Notes under the pieces: model-generated
Databases searched by the model: none
What the model was told of the DNA's origin: nothing
What the model saw: only the letters and a program-made list of their open reading frames with translations
Translations under genes and position numbers: made by a program
Assembly: GCF_002855555.1 (NCBI RefSeq)
Contig: NZ_PKRT01000001.1
Location: forward strand, 930,001-994,000
DNA length: 64,000 bases
Source of the DNA: Novosphingobium sp. TH158
GTDB lineage: Bacteria > Pseudomonadota > Alphaproteobacteria > Sphingomonadales > Sphingomonadaceae
Direction of reading: 5' to 3'
In this document: positions 47,764 to 56,040 of the stretch, piece by piece
Layout of the letters: each line of letters begins with the position of its first letter
Numbering within the stretch: position 1 is the stretch's first letter

Positions 47764-47782
47764 GTTGCGATTCACTCGCAAC
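47764..47782. promoter_or_regulatory. Inverted repeat upstream of peroxiredoxin, Fur-like
   Basis: GTTGCGA (47764-47770) and TCGCAAC (47776-47782) separated by TTCAC, 60 bases before the peroxiredoxin ATG. The pattern TGCGAnTnAnTCGCA resembles alphaproteobacterial Fur-family sites, but no binding can be shown here. Confidence 0.4.
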
Positions 47783-47841
47783 CCGTCCTATTGCATTCGC
47801 GTTACGGCCAATTCCGGCCCCTTTTCGAGAGGACTAGCGAC

Positions 47842-48321
47842 ATGACCATCGCACAAGGCGAAACCCTTCCCGACGTGAAGCTCACCAAGGTCGGAGCCGA
47901 AGGCCCCGAGCCGGTCCAGACCGGTGACTACTTCAAGGGCCGCAAGGTTGCCCTGTTCTCGGTTCCGGGTGCTTTCACCCCCACCTGCTCGGCCAAGCAC
48001 CTGCCGGGCTTCGTGGAAAAGGCCGCCGAACTGAAGGCCAAGGGCATCGACGAGATCGCCTGCACCGCGGTGAACGATGCCTTCGTCATGGGCGCCTGGG
48101 CTGCGCGCGATGGTGGCCCGGAAGTCACCATGCTGGCTGACGGCAATGGCGATTTCGCGCAGGCACTTGGCCTGACCATGGACGGTTCGGGATTCGGCCT
48201 TGGCCAGCGCGGCAGCCGCTGGTCGGCCATCGTCAACGATGGCGTGGTCGAACAGCTGAACGTCGAAGGCCCGGGCGAGTTCAAGGTGAGCTCGGCCGAG
48301 CACATGCTCGAACAGCTCTGA
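47842..48321 (+). CDS. Peroxiredoxin, Prx5 (redoxin) family
   Basis: A 159-residue thiol peroxidase. The peroxidatic Cys49 is in PGAFTPTCSAKHLPGF. The only other Cys (IACTAVNDAFVM) corresponds to the Prx5-type position, so a glutathione/glutaredoxin-dependent mechanism is likely. ATG at 47842 follows GAGAGGACTAGCG. The DUF3147 gene begins 10 bases after its stop. Confidence 0.93.
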   Translation: MTIAQGETLPDVKLTKVGAEGPEPVQTGDYFKGRKVALFSVPGAFTPTCSAKHLPGFVEKAAELKAKGIDEIACTAVNDAFVMGAWAARDGGPEVTMLADGNGDFAQALGLTMDGSGFGLGQRGSRWSAIVNDGVVEQLNVEGPGEFKVSSAEHMLEQL

Positions 48322-48331
48322 GGCTGTTGCC

Positions 48332-48685
48332 ATGTGGGGACAGCTGGCAATCAAGGCCGTGGTTTCCGGCCTGATCGTGGCAGCTGCCTCCGAGGTGGCG
48401 CGGCGCAATCCCGGATGGGGCGGCCTTGTCGCCTCGTTGCCGCTCACCTCGATGCTCGCGCTGCTCTGGCTGTGGCGCGACAGCCCGGACCCGGCGCGCG
48501 CCGCGGATTTCCTTATGGGATCGACGCTTTACGTCATCGCATCGCTGCCCGCCTTCGTTGCCATGGCGCTGCTGCTCCGCCGGGGAGCGGGCATCGTACC
48601 TGCGGTGATTGCCGGAGCCCTGCTTGCCATTGCCGGCTATGTGCTCTTGGGCTGGATCGGCCGCCGTTGGGGTTGGCCGGTATGA
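48332..48685 (+). CDS. DUF3147 small membrane protein
   Basis: A 117-residue protein with about four transmembrane helices and no charged active-site motif. The pattern LIVAAASEVARRNPGWGGLVASLPLTSMLAL is typical of DUF3147. Function unknown. It sits between the peroxiredoxin and the exporter with 10- and 4-base gaps, so the three are probably one transcript. Confidence 0.8.
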   Translation: MWGQLAIKAVVSGLIVAAASEVARRNPGWGGLVASLPLTSMLALLWLWRDSPDPARAADFLMGSTLYVIASLPAFVAMALLLRRGAGIVPAVIAGALLAIAGYVLLGWIGRRWGWPV

Positions 48686-48689
48686 GTCA

Positions 48690-50225
48690 ATGGTCCAGCA
48701 CAGCTACCCCGACCCGAAGACAGCCCTGCTGATAACCATCGCCGCGCTCTCCTCGGTCATCCTCGTCACGCTCGATTCGACCATCGCGACAATCGCGCTG
48801 ACCCGCATCCAGTCCAACCTTGCCGCCAGCCCCGAACAGATCACCTGGGTGCTGACCAGCTACCTGATTGCCGCCGCCGTGATGACGCCGCTGGCCGGAT
48901 GGCTGGCCGATCGCTTCGGCCGCATCCGCACCATGCGCGCCTCGGTGTTCTTCTTCACGCTCAGTTCGCTGGGCTGCGGCCTTGCCCCGAATCTCGAGCT
49001 TCTCACCCTGTTCCGCTTCATCCAGGGCGCCGCCGGGGCAAGCCTCGTGCCGCTGAGCCAGGTGCTGCTGATCGACATCTGGCCGCCGGAAAAGCACGGT
49101 ACCGCGATATCGGCTTTCGGCATCGGCACCCTGCTAGGCCCGATGATGGGCCCGACGCTGGGGGCATGGCTGATCGAATACATTTCCTGGCGCTGGATCT
49201 TCCTGATCAACGTGCCGATCGGGATACTGGCGCTGCTGGGCTTCACGATCTTTGCCGCCGATCATGACAAGCCGCGCGACGTGCGGTTCGACATGCGCGG
49301 CTTCATCTATGTATCCATCGCCCTTACCGCCTTCCAGCTGATGCTCGATCGCGGCCAGTTGCTGGACTGGTTCTCTTCCACCGAAGTGGCGATCGAAGGC
49401 GCGATTGCCCTGCTGTTCGGCTACTTCGCGGTGGTCCACATCCTCACCACCAAGGATCCCTTCATCAAGCCGGACATCTTCCGCGACTGGAACTTTGCCC
49501 TGGGGACCGCGATCATGGCGGGGATCGGCATCTTCATGGTCGGCGCCATTCCCATCATCACCACCATGATGCAGCAGCTGTTCGGCTATCCGGTGATGCT
49601 GACCGGCCTGGTCTCCCTGCCGCGCGCCATCGGCAACATCATCACGGTGATGATCGCCGGGCAGCTCGTCGGCAAGGTCGACGCGCGCATCCTGATGATT
49701 ACAGGCCTGAGCGGTGTCGTCGCCGGTTTCTGGGTGCTTAGCGGCGTAAGCCTGGAAACCGACAGCACAACACTGGCGCTGGTATCCTTCGTGCAGGGCC
49801 TGGGATCAGGGCTGATCTTCCTGCCGCTGATGCTGCTGGTGTTCACCACCCTGCCCGAGAAGTACAAGAACGAAGGCGCGACGCTGACTGCGCTGATGCG
49901 GAACCTTGGCGGCGCGGTGGGCATCTCGATGATCCAGACCATGACCCTGCGCGACCTTGCGGCATCGCAGGCCCGCCTTTCGGAGAATGTCCGCCCGGAA
50001 AATCCGGTGGTCGGCTGGCGACATGGCGAGGTGGACTTCACCGCCCCGCTCGATGTTGCAGCGCAGATGGGGCAAGTCGGGCGGCAGGCGATGATGCTGG
50101 CCTACCATCACACCTACCAGCTGATGTTCGTACTATCGCTGTCGATGATCGTCATCTGCCTGATGATGAAGCAGAAGCGCGCGGATACCGGGCCGGCGCA
50201 TACCGGCCCGATCCTGATCGACTGA
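48690..50225 (+). CDS. DHA2-family (EmrB-type) multidrug efflux MFS transporter
   Basis: A 511-residue transporter with about 14 transmembrane helices. Motif A-like GWLADRFGRIRTM, motif C-like GIGTLLGPMMGPTLGAWL, WRWIFLINVPIG typical of EmrB, and NLGGAVGISM near the end. No EmrA-like adaptor or outer-membrane channel gene is adjacent. ATG at 48690; 27 codons of open frame before it belong to the DUF3147 gene. Substrate unknown. Confidence 0.92.
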   Translation: MVQHSYPDPKTALLITIAALSSVILVTLDSTIATIALTRIQSNLAASPEQITWVLTSYLIAAAVMTPLAGWLADRFGRIRTMRASVFFFTLSSLGCGLAPNLELLTLFRFIQGAAGASLVPLSQVLLIDIWPPEKHGTAISAFGIGTLLGPMMGPTLGAWLIEYISWRWIFLINVPIGILALLGFTIFAADHDKPRDVRFDMRGFIYVSIALTAFQLMLDRGQLLDWFSSTEVAIEGAIALLFGYFAVVHILTTKDPFIKPDIFRDWNFALGTAIMAGIGIFMVGAIPIITTMMQQLFGYPVMLTGLVSLPRAIGNIITVMIAGQLVGKVDARILMITGLSGVVAGFWVLSGVSLETDSTTLALVSFVQGLGSGLIFLPLMLLVFTTLPEKYKNEGATLTALMRNLGGAVGISMIQTMTLRDLAASQARLSENVRPENPVVGWRHGEVDFTAPLDVAAQMGQVGRQAMMLAYHHTYQLMFVLSLSMIVICLMMKQKRADTGPAHTGPILID

Positions 50226-50243
50226 ACGGCAGCGAAGCCGGGC

Positions 50244-50855
50244 TTAATAGCCCATCAGGCTCAGCACTTCCTTGCGGCTGCGCGAATCTTCGAGGAACGA
50301 GCCGAGCAGGCGGCTGGTGACCATGCCGACGCCCGGAGTCTTCACGCCGCGCCCGGTCATGCAGCCGTGCTGCGCCTCGATCACCACGGCAACGCCATGC
50401 GGCTGCAGGTTGTCCCAGATACACTGGGCAACCTCTGCCGTCAGGCGCTCCTGGATCTGCAGGCGCTGGGCAAAGCCGTGCAGCACGCGGGCGAGCTTGG
50501 AAATGCCGACAACGCGGTCGCGCGGCAGATAGGCGATGGCCGCCTTGCCGGTGATCGGTGCCATGTGGTGTTCGCAGTGCGACTGGAAGGGAATGTCCTT
50601 CAGCAGCACCAGTTCGTTATAGCCGCCCACTTCCTCGAACTGGCGCGACAGGTGCCGGGCCGGATCTTCGCCATAGCCCTGGCAATATTCCTTCCACGCG
50701 CGGGCAACGCGCGCCGGAGTATCGAGCAGGCCCTCGCGCTGCGGATCATCGCCCGACCAGCGGATCAGCGTGCGGATCGCCTCCTGCACCTCGTCGGGGA
50801 CGATCAGCTTGCCGTTTTCGTCAAAGGCTTCGTCGTGGTCGTGGCCGCAGGCCAT
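50244..50855 (-). CDS. folE: GTP cyclohydrolase I
   Basis: First step of tetrahydrofolate synthesis. 203 residues. Zinc and catalytic residues in SHCEHHMAPITGK and QHGCMTGRGVKTPG; VVGISKLARVLHGFAQRLQIQERLT is the family signature. The His/Asp-rich N-terminus (MACGHDHDEAFDENGK) is an ordinary extension. ATG at 50855 follows GAGGAGAAG. 13 bases after the PLD gene, so co-transcription is likely. Confidence 0.96.
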   Translation of the reverse strand: MACGHDHDEAFDENGKLIVPDEVQEAIRTLIRWSGDDPQREGLLDTPARVARAWKEYCQGYGEDPARHLSRQFEEVGGYNELVLLKDIPFQSHCEHHMAPITGKAAIAYLPRDRVVGISKLARVLHGFAQRLQIQERLTAEVAQCIWDNLQPHGVAVVIEAQHGCMTGRGVKTPGVGMVTSRLLGSFLEDSRSRKEVLSLMGY

Positions 50856-50868
50856 GGGGCACTTCTCC

Positions 50869-52395
50869 TCACTTCGGCCGGCGCAGCAGGCTGCCCAGCC
50901 GGAACAGGCCACGCCGGTGGCCGATGGGTTCAAACAGCTCTCCCGGCCTTTCGGGATCGAGAAGCGCCGTATCGGCGATCGCTTTTTCGGTTTCGCTCAA
51001 GGGCCGCAAGTGAAAACGTTCAAGCCGCTTACCCTTTTTCGCCTCGGCGTCGTCGATGCGGGCCTCGATCATCGCGGTCATGGAGCCATGTTTCTCCACC
51101 AGGCGCCCGATATGCTCGGGCTCCATGCCGCAATGTTCGGCAATCAGCCGGTGCCGGATGCGGCGAATGGCGCTGCGCACTTCATCGCGGTCGTTGGCGG
51201 GCCGCGCACAGTCGATGAATACGTCTGCTTCGGTATCGAGGCCCATCGAACGGTTGTTCATGTTCGCCGAACCGATCCGCAGGATCTCGTCATCAACGAT
51301 CATCAGCTTCGAATGGACGTAGATCGGCGTGCCTGCCGTGGTGACGGGGATGAAGATACGGAACCGGTTTTGCGGATCACGCTCGGCAATCGCATGGAGC
51401 AACCGCACCCGTGCCCCGTCCATCGCCGTCTGCTCAAGCCACCCGTCCGCGCTCTTGGGGTTGATCAGCACCACCTCGGGCGGGTCCGGCTGCGACAGCC
51501 GCTCGGCCAGCGCCTCGGCCACCTTGCGCGAGGCGAAGTACTGGCTTTCGGCATAGATGAACCGCCGGGCCCGACGGATGTGCTCGGCGAACAGGTGCTC
51601 GATCTCGGTGATCTCGGGCGTCCCCGCCCATGCCGCCTGGGTGCGCGCGATGCCCAGTTCGACGTCGCGGAATTCGGCGCGCAGCTTTTTCGGCCAGGGG
51701 CTTTCGTGCTGAGGCAGGCAGGGTTCCATCTCCCCGCCGCCGGCGCGGCTCCAGCGCATCCGGCCCAGCTCGCCAAGGCTGGCGGCGGCATCGCCCTCGA
51801 CCAGCAGGGTAATGTCATGCCACGGCCCGTAAGGCTTGCGCCGGGGCCCCATGCGCCGGGGGTCCTCCTCGATATGTTCGGGCGTGTCCCAGCGCTGGGT
51901 GGTCATGTCGATGCCGCCGCAAACAGCGAACCGGTCATCGATCACAACGATCTTCTGGTGATGGCTGCACCCCAGCGGATGGGCGGAATCGAACTTGAAA
52001 TCGATCGCCGGGTGCGCCCACCAGCGGATCAGGTCCAGCACCATCGACCCGCGGAAAATGAACTTGAACGCGCCGAAATTCCATTTCAGCACGCGGACCT
52101 GCAGCCCGCGACGGCGGTTGACCAGCCAGACGACGAAGGCCCCCAGCCGCGCCGGCTGGACCGTGCGGTCCGGCCTGTTCCACCAGCGCCTGCCCGGCCC
52201 CAACCTGACACGCGTGTCGAAATCCCAGCCGATCAGGTGGATGCGCTGGCGCGCCTGCAGCATGGCATCCTGCATGACCGTGAAATAGGCTGCCGCGTCG
52301 ATCACCACATGCGCGCGCTGCGCCATGGCGAAACGCCAGGTGCCGGGGGCAACCCCTTGCGCCATGTCTGCATCCTGGTTTCCGGCGCTGGTCAT
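50869..52395 (-). CDS. Phospholipase D / cardiolipin synthase-like protein
   Basis: A 508-residue protein with two HKD motifs: HHQKIVVIDD (about 165) and HSKLMIVDD (about 390), each with the HxKxxxxD catalytic signature. No convincing N-terminal membrane anchor, so it differs from ClsA; it resembles soluble bacterial PLD/ClsC-like enzymes that act on phospholipids (family knowledge). Start ATG 52395 after GGGAG; ATG 52365 is another option. Promoter region is the 209-base spacer shared with the small exported protein. Confidence 0.85.
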   Translation of the reverse strand: MTSAGNQDADMAQGVAPGTWRFAMAQRAHVVIDAAAYFTVMQDAMLQARQRIHLIGWDFDTRVRLGPGRRWWNRPDRTVQPARLGAFVVWLVNRRRGLQVRVLKWNFGAFKFIFRGSMVLDLIRWWAHPAIDFKFDSAHPLGCSHHQKIVVIDDRFAVCGGIDMTTQRWDTPEHIEEDPRRMGPRRKPYGPWHDITLLVEGDAAASLGELGRMRWSRAGGGEMEPCLPQHESPWPKKLRAEFRDVELGIARTQAAWAGTPEITEIEHLFAEHIRRARRFIYAESQYFASRKVAEALAERLSQPDPPEVVLINPKSADGWLEQTAMDGARVRLLHAIAERDPQNRFRIFIPVTTAGTPIYVHSKLMIVDDEILRIGSANMNNRSMGLDTEADVFIDCARPANDRDEVRSAIRRIRHRLIAEHCGMEPEHIGRLVEKHGSMTAMIEARIDDAEAKKGKRLERFHLRPLSETEKAIADTALLDPERPGELFEPIGHRRGLFRLGSLLRRPK

Positions 52396-52499
52396 GGCCC
52401 GGACATCTCCCGCAAGCAGCCTCCTACATCGGGTGCGCCCGGCCGTTTCGCAAGCAGGTTGATTGGTCAGGACAATTGCTTGACAAAAGCGGGGCAATG

Positions 52500-52520
52500 T
52501 CTGATCCAGAATAGATCAGA
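52500..52520. promoter_or_regulatory. 7-base inverted repeat with 7-base spacer
   Basis: TCTGATC (52500-52506) and GATCAGA (52514-52520) with CAGAATA between, followed by TTTTG. A TTGACA hexamer sits 14 bases upstream (52480-52485). It could be an operator or a short terminator hairpin. Confidence 0.35.
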
Positions 52521-52604
52521 TTTTGAACTGGTTTAGCGGCCCACCAGCCCATCTTCACCGCGTGACCGGCACCCGGCGCGCTCCATCAGAGAGGAAAGTC
52601 CCCC

Positions 52605-52898
52605 ATGCTTCGCACCATCATGATCGCCGGCCTGCTCGCCTCGGCTTCGGTACCCGCCATGGCCGCCGAAGCGGCTGCCTATACCACTGCGGAAACCAGC
52701 ATCGGCACGCTGCTTGACGATCCCGCCGCCAAGGCCATTCTCGAAAAGCACCTGCCGGGCATGGCCGGCAACGCCCAGATCGACATGGCCCGCGGCATGA
52801 CGCTGAAGCAGGTCCAGGGCTTCGCACCCGACCAGTTCAGCGATGAACTGCTCGCCAAGATCGACGCCGATCTCGCGAAGCTTCCCGCCAAGAAGTAA
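52605..52898 (+). CDS. Small exported protein of unknown function
   Basis: A 97-residue protein with a signal peptide (MLRTIMIAGLLASASVPAMA). The mature part (about 75 residues) reads TTAETSIGTLLDDPAAKAIL then KHLPGMAG; similar segments recur as a short domain in sphingomonad secreted proteins, but I cannot name a family with certainty. No cysteine. ATG at 52605 follows GAGAGGAAAG. Alone between a divergent PLD gene and a convergent catabolic operon. Confidence 0.7.
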   Translation: MLRTIMIAGLLASASVPAMAAEAAAYTTAETSIGTLLDDPAAKAILEKHLPGMAGNAQIDMARGMTLKQVQGFAPDQFSDELLAKIDADLAKLPAKK

Positions 52899-52920
52899 GC
52901 GCTCCGCAGCGCCAGCAAAG

Positions 52921-52954
52921 CGCCCGGCCTGCCCCACGGCAAGCCGGGCGTTCT
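52921..52954. terminator. Strong hairpin between convergent genes
   Basis: CGCCCGGC (52921-52928) with GCCGGGCG (52943-52950), plus inner TGCC/GGCA and one C-A mismatch, loop CCAC, followed by TTCT on the plus strand. Probably ends transcripts from the 97-residue gene and also those of the convergent SDR gene. Confidence 0.65.
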
Positions 52955-52955
52955 G

Positions 52956-53732
52956 CTATCTGCGTTCCGCGCCGATCGCCTCGGGCGCAAGATAGCGCGT
53001 GGCGGAGATGCCGCCATCGACGGCAATGGTCTGGCCGTTGACCATGGCGGCCTCCTCACCGGCCAGGAAGGCCACCATGTTGGCCACATCCTGCGTCGAG
53101 CATTCCCGCTGCAACGGCGTCAGTTCGTGGTTGGTGCGGCGGAAGAAATCGAGATCCCAGTAAGCATCGGTCATCTCGGTGCGGACCACGGTGGGCGCGA
53201 CGTAATTGGACCGCACGCCCCTTGGCCCGTATTCCGCTGCCATGGTCTGCATCAGCCCGATCTGCCCGGCCTTGACCGTGGAATAGGCGCCGCCGCCCGG
53301 AGTGCCGTACAGCCCCCAGGTGGACCCGATGAACACGATGGAGCCGCCTTCTCCCATCTGCGCCAGCGCCTCGCGGCAGAGACGGAACGGCGCGCGCAGC
53401 GATATGCCCAGCACTTCATCGAGCATCGCGTCGGTCGTCGCATGGACCGGGCCGAAGTTGAACGATCCGGCATTGTTCACCAGCACGTCCAGCCTGCCGA
53501 AAGCTGCGATTGCTGCATTAACAATGGCCCTCGGCGCCTCATCGGCGGTGATGTCTGCGGCGTGGAAGGCAAAGTCCACCGCAGCGCCCAGTGAATCCTC
53601 CAGCGCCTGCAACTTTGCCGCATTGCGCCCGGTGCCCAGCACCCGGAAGCCGCTTTCCCCCAGCCTGCGGACGATGGCCTCGCCAATTCCGCCTGCTGCG
53701 CCGGTGACGATGGCTACCTTGCCTGTGGTCAC
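52956..53732 (-). CDS. Short-chain dehydrogenase/reductase, catabolic cluster
   Basis: A 258-residue NAD(P)-dependent oxidoreductase: TGAAGGIGEA cofactor motif near the N-terminus, NNAGSFN, catalytic Ser in IGSTWG and YSTVK with the Tyr-Lys pair. Likely a hydroxysteroid- or 3-hydroxyacyl-type alcohol dehydrogenase, judged from the neighbouring KstD-like gene; substrate not readable. GTG start at 53732, 12 bases after the flavoprotein stop, so the two form an operon. Confidence 0.9.
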   Translation of the reverse strand: MTTGKVAIVTGAAGGIGEAIVRRLGESGFRVLGTGRNAAKLQALEDSLGAAVDFAFHAADITADEAPRAIVNAAIAAFGRLDVLVNNAGSFNFGPVHATTDAMLDEVLGISLRAPFRLCREALAQMGEGGSIVFIGSTWGLYGTPGGGAYSTVKAGQIGLMQTMAAEYGPRGVRSNYVAPTVVRTEMTDAYWDLDFFRRTNHELTPLQRECSTQDVANMVAFLAGEEAAMVNGQTIAVDGGISATRYLAPEAIGAERR

Positions 53733-53744
53733 GTCTGTCTCCCC

Positions 53745-55466
53745 TCAGGTCCGGCCGTGGCGCTGGTTGCCCGAGCGCTCGGCAATGTCGTTGGCGGCGA
53801 TGAAGCCGAAGGTCATGGCCGGGCCGATGGTGCCGCCGGCCCCGGGATAGCAGTCGCCGAAGGGATTTCCCGCGCAGTTGCCGGCAGCATAAAGCCCCTC
53901 GATCGGCTTGCCCTTCACATCGATCACCCGCGCGCGGGCGTCGGTCCGCAGGCCGCCCTTGGTGCCAAGGTCGCCGTTGTTGATCGGCACGGCGTAGAAC
54001 GGCGGCTTGTCGATCGGCCCAAGGTTGGGATTGGGCGTGACGGTGGGATCGCCAAAGAACTGGTCATAGATATTGCCGCCGCGCCCGAATTCCGGATCGA
54101 CCCCGCTGCGCGCATAGGCGTTCATGTTGCTGACGGTCTTGCTGAGCGCATCGACCGGGACATGGATCTTGCGGGCGAGTTCCTCGATCGTATCGGCACG
54201 GAAGATGTAATGGTCCCACCAGTCGGCAGGCACCTTGTGCTCGGGCGTATGGGCCCAGGGCATCAGACCGCCGGCGCTGAACTTGGCACGGAACTTGGCA
54301 TCGAAAACCAGCCAGCACGGGCAGTTCGCACCGGTCTTCAGGTGATCGTCCACCATGGCCTGCCCGAAGCTGTCATAGCCTGTCGCCTCGTCGACAAAGC
54401 GCACGCCATTGCGGTTGACGCAGACCGACCAGGGGCGGCCGACATCGAAGGCCGCCTGGTGGATCTCGTGGAAATTGGATGCCTTGGGCATCGGCAGCGT
54501 CATGGTGGGGATCCACCAGCCCTCGCCCACATGCTCGACATCCGCGCCCAGCTTTTCCGCCGCGATCAGCGCTTCGCCGCGGTTGCCGTCCTCGGGCGAA
54601 GAGGAATGCCGCGTCAGCCCGGGAACGGGGAAGAAGCGGTCGCGCAGTTCCTGGTTCCATTCGAACCCGCCGGCAGCCAGGACAACGCCGTGCCGCGCAT
54701 GGATCGTGTAATGCCGCCCGAAGTTCGATACCTCCACCCCGCTGACAGCGCCCGAGGGATCGATGACCAGGTTTTCCAGCCGGGTTTCGGTGCGAAGCTC
54801 CACCCCGGCCCTGAACACCGCCTCATAGGTGGCGCCCATCAGCGCTGCGCCCTGTGTGAAGCGCCGGTCCCGTGCGCTCACCCTGCGCGTGCCGCGATCC
54901 ATCCAGTAGCGGCGGATGATGTTCGCTGCGACCCTGCGCCAGCCCTTCTGCTGCATCATCAGGGCAAAGGTTTCAACAAGATCCATCGAATAGCGGTGAA
55001 ACAGCTTGAAGCGGTTGAACTGCTCTCGCATCAGCGGATAGCGATTATCGCCAAGCCGCCGGCCGTCATAGGTCGGCACGATCAGCGAACGGTCGGACCG
55101 CGCACCGGGCTTGTCGGGAAAGTAATCCGGCCAGGGCGAAACCATCAGCTCCACCCCGCTCTCTTTCAGGTAGTGCGCCATGCGGGGGGCCTGGTCGACA
55201 TAGGCAGCCAGCTTCTCCGGATTGACCGGCCCGGAAGTGACGCTGGCAAGGTAATCCATCACCTGCTCGCGGCTGTCGTCCCCCTCGCCCAGCCCGTGGT
55301 TGGGGATCCACATCACGCCGCCCGAGGTCGCGCTGGTGCCGCCGAACTTGCAGGCCTTCTCGACAATCAGCACCGAGAGTCCCTGCTCGGCAGAGCGCAG
55401 GGCGGCCATGCCTCCTGCCGCGCCGGATCCCACCACCACGACATCGAAAGTCTCGCCAACTGACAC
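53745..55466 (-). CDS. FAD-dependent oxidoreductase, 3-ketosteroid 1-dehydrogenase-like
   Basis: A 573-residue flavoprotein of the FAD_binding_2 (KstD/fumarate-reductase) superfamily. N-terminal GSGAAGG (13-19) and ATSGGVMWIP; C-terminal PFYAVPINN, DLGTKGGLRTD (about 499-509) and YPGAGGTIGPAMTFG, which are KstD-type. The enzyme would introduce a double bond in a 3-keto alicyclic substrate; this is family inference. GTG start at 55466 after GGGGAG. Divergent from the Rieske gene, 148 bases between them. First gene of the flavoprotein-SDR pair. Confidence 0.85.
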   Translation of the reverse strand: MSVGETFDVVVVGSGAAGGMAALRSAEQGLSVLIVEKACKFGGTSATSGGVMWIPNHGLGEGDDSREQVMDYLASVTSGPVNPEKLAAYVDQAPRMAHYLKESGVELMVSPWPDYFPDKPGARSDRSLIVPTYDGRRLGDNRYPLMREQFNRFKLFHRYSMDLVETFALMMQQKGWRRVAANIIRRYWMDRGTRRVSARDRRFTQGAALMGATYEAVFRAGVELRTETRLENLVIDPSGAVSGVEVSNFGRHYTIHARHGVVLAAGGFEWNQELRDRFFPVPGLTRHSSSPEDGNRGEALIAAEKLGADVEHVGEGWWIPTMTLPMPKASNFHEIHQAAFDVGRPWSVCVNRNGVRFVDEATGYDSFGQAMVDDHLKTGANCPCWLVFDAKFRAKFSAGGLMPWAHTPEHKVPADWWDHYIFRADTIEELARKIHVPVDALSKTVSNMNAYARSGVDPEFGRGGNIYDQFFGDPTVTPNPNLGPIDKPPFYAVPINNGDLGTKGGLRTDARARVIDVKGKPIEGLYAAGNCAGNPFGDCYPGAGGTIGPAMTFGFIAANDIAERSGNQRHGRT

Positions 55467-55614
55467 GCCATTCTCCCCGGCTTTGCGTCCAGCCTTATTC
55501 CCCGCGCCTCGCCCCGGCGAAATGACCGCCGCGGCAGGACAAATTGCTTGCGCGCGCGCCTGCCAGCAACCACGCATTGCGCGAGCCCCGTTTCGAAGCC
55601 AAAGCCGGACACCG

Positions 55615-55929
55615 ATGAGCGAACCTGCCTATATCCCTGCCGCCAGTGTGGCGGACCTGCCCCCCGGCGCGAAGAAGGCCGTGACCCTGAACGGGCAGGA
55701 AGTGCTGCTGTGCCACAATGGCGAGCGCGTCTTTGCCGTCAGCAACATCTGCAGCCATGCCGAAGAACGGCTCGAATGCGGACGGATGCGCGGCGGCTGG
55801 ATCGCCTGCCCGATCCACGGCGCGCGTTTCGATCTGGAAACGGGCGAGGCGATGAACCCGCCGGCGACGCTGCCGATCAAGACCTATCCGGTGCGGATCG
55901 CGGGCGACACGATCGAAATCGCCATCTGA
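55615..55929 (+). CDS. Rieske-type [2Fe-2S] ferredoxin
   Basis: A 104-residue protein consisting only of a Rieske fold. Cluster ligands CSH at 46-48 and CPIH at 65-68 (CxH...CxxH). Such proteins carry electrons to Rieske oxygenases or act in other redox systems. No oxygenase large subunit is in the window, so the partner is unknown. ATG at 55615. The next gene begins after a 111-base spacer carrying the shared motif at 55960. Confidence 0.9.
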   Translation: MSEPAYIPAASVADLPPGAKKAVTLNGQEVLLCHNGERVFAVSNICSHAEERLECGRMRGGWIACPIHGARFDLETGEAMNPPATLPIKTYPVRIAGDTIEIAI

Positions 55930-55959
55930 TCCGCCGCCGGGCGCGCTTCCCTGCCCGGG

Positions 55960-55973
55960 CCATACCGCAGGGG
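55960..55973 (+). promoter_or_regulatory. Candidate shared site, copy 1
   Basis: CCATACCGCAGGGG, 68-81 bases before the acyl-CoA dehydrogenase GTG. Thirteen of 14 positions match a site at 61666-61679 before the enoyl-CoA hydratase gene, in the same orientation. Possibly a binding site for the cluster's AraC regulator; not proven. Confidence 0.3.
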
Positions 55974-56040
55974 AGTCGCTTGGGCGATATTCCCCAAAGT
56001 GCTCTTTTCGCCGCGCCTGCGGCAAGGCATTAGGCACGGC

